Assembly: GCA_000383735.1 (NCBI GenBank)
Contig: KB912136.1
Location: 1-23,523 of the forward strand
Direction: 5' to 3'
DNA: 23,523 bases
Source of the DNA: Verrucomicrobia bacterium SCGC AAA164-M04
GTDB lineage: Bacteria > Verrucomicrobiota > Verrucomicrobiae > Verrucomicrobiales > Akkermansiaceae
How positions within the stretch are numbered: position 1 is the first letter of the stretch; every line of letters starts with the position of its first letter. Of the stretch, positions 22,868 to 23,523 are shown in pieces. Under the pieces are notes generated by a model. That model was given only the letters and a program-made list of their open reading frames with translations, was not told the DNA's origin and did no database searches. Both the position numbers and the translations under genes were made by a program.

Positions 22868-23523
22868 TTAGTAGTTCACCCGAAAAGTCGGAGAATCCTC
22901 AGGCTTTGACTGCCTCCGATCGTAGAGCTTTGTCGTCGAAACATTGGCATGGCCGAGCCATTCCTGGACCTTGGCGATGTCGGCGGCATTCGAGAGGGCG
23001 TTGGTCGCGGCAGTCGCTCGCATCGCGTGATTGGAAACTCCATTCACATCGAGGCCGGCCACAAGGGACCATTTCTTGATGACGTTCCGGTAGAGTGAGG
23101 ACTGGGAGAGGGGAGCAGGGTTGTCTTCATCTCGGTTGTTGCTCAAGGTTCGAAAGATGGGACCGCCTCGTTCCTCCCGATGATCCACTAGATCCAGGTA
23201 TTCTTCGACGAGACGTTGGGCCGCAGGGTGAAAGGGGACATAGCGAATTTTTGAGCGTTTCCCGAAGATCCGGAGATGTAGGACGCCTTCACGGCTTTGG
23301 ATATCACCGGGGGTGAGATTGGCCAGTTCGGCCGCACGAAGTCCGTGGAAGAGGTAAGTTGCCAAGATGGCCCTATCCCGGATTCCCTTGAGAGTGTCTT
23401 CGGGAGGGGCGGTGAGGAGGGCTTTGGCTTCGTTATCGCCAAGGGCGGGAGTTTTTCCTTCGTAGGATCCGCCTTTGCCAGTTCTTCGTCGATGATGCTC
23501 ATGCCGTCGCAATTTCAAATCCA
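22868..23523 (-). CDS. Tyrosine recombinase (phage-integrase family), catalytic domain, 5' end outside the window
   Basis: The frame runs off the right edge of the window, so the start is not determined; the TTG at 23518 is not convincing as an initiator. The catalytic set is complete: the first Arg in FHGLRAAELANL, the Lys in FGKRSKIRYVPFHP, the His and second Arg in NHAMRATAATNAL, the second His in WLGHANVSTTKLYDRR, which also holds the nucleophilic Tyr. It would cut and rejoin DNA at specific sites as part of a mobile element. The sequence of this region (EGKTPALGDNEAKALLTAPP, then ATAATNALSNAADIAKVQEW) matches a widespread group of stand-alone integrases found near insertion elements and genomic islands. 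No attachment site or direct repeat was found nearby. The C-terminus SPTFRVNY is also typical of the group. Confidence 0.88.
   Translation of the reverse strand, partial: DLKLRRHEHHRRRTGKGGSYEGKTPALGDNEAKALLTAPPEDTLKGIRDRAILATYLFHGLRAAELANLTPGDIQSREGVLHLRIFGKRSKIRYVPFHPAAQRLVEEYLDLVDHREERGGPIFRTLSNNRDEDNPAPLSQSSLYRNVIKKWSLVAGLDVNGVSNHAMRATAATNALSNAADIAKVQEWLGHANVSTTKLYDRRQSKPEDSPTFRVNY

Noticed and set aside
1..23523. CRISPR arrays, tRNA and rRNA genes
   Set aside because: I saw no regularly spaced short repeats, no cloverleaf with a TTCGA-type loop and no rRNA-like sequence on either strand.

Overview
The window looks like a chromosomal stretch of a Verrucomicrobiota (less likely Planctomycetota) bacterium. 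The main clue is a minus-strand operon of a DUF1587/1592/1588/1585-type cytochrome-like protein with a DUF1552 protein, a pair typical of those phyla. Weak or absent Shine-Dalgarno sites, very large secreted proteins and an ECF sigma factor next to a giant von Willebrand (VWA) protein fit the same picture. The assignment rests on gene content only.

Region 1 (1-12354, plus strand). After the 3' end of an IS3-type transposase comes a three-gene unit: an ECF sigma factor (496-1059), a 1406-residue membrane protein with an anti-sigma-like N-terminus, secretin-like N-domains and a YfbK-type VWA domain (1088-5308), and a 2310-residue membrane protein (5370-12302). The last has two large periplasmic halves built from a divergent beta-repeat, joined by a membrane bundle and a charged cytoplasmic linker. 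A strong intrinsic terminator (12324-12354) closes the unit. The sigma and VWA genes are bridged by an 11-codon mini-ORF that has the best ribosome-binding site of the area and shares ATGA overlaps with both. I read the set as an envelope sensing or surface-structure system controlled by its own sigma factor; this is the best candidate for an undescribed system here.

Region 2 (12426-17030) is a mosaic of broken genes. An ABC-F ATPase gene is cut after about 94 codons by an 80-bp sequence, repeated without a mismatch 1.94 kb further on. Between the two copies lies visibly AT-rich foreign DNA on the minus strand: the tail of a probable glycosyltransferase, an intact sulfotransferase, and a flippase without its C-terminus, i.e. 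a slice of a surface-polysaccharide cluster cut at both ends exactly by the repeat. The second copy adjoins an IS91-family HUH transposase. Beyond it are a frameshifted DUF932 fragment with its terminator and a short remnant of a paralogue of the next gene.

Region 3 (17144-22259, minus strand) is the operon DUF1592-type protein -> DUF1552 protein -> secreted protein of unknown function, the last two overlapping by ATGA. Region 4 (22260-23523) holds the N-terminal scrap of an IS110 transposase, a small hypothetical ORF and the catalytic domain of a tyrosine recombinase running off the window. No tRNA, rRNA or CRISPR array was seen.
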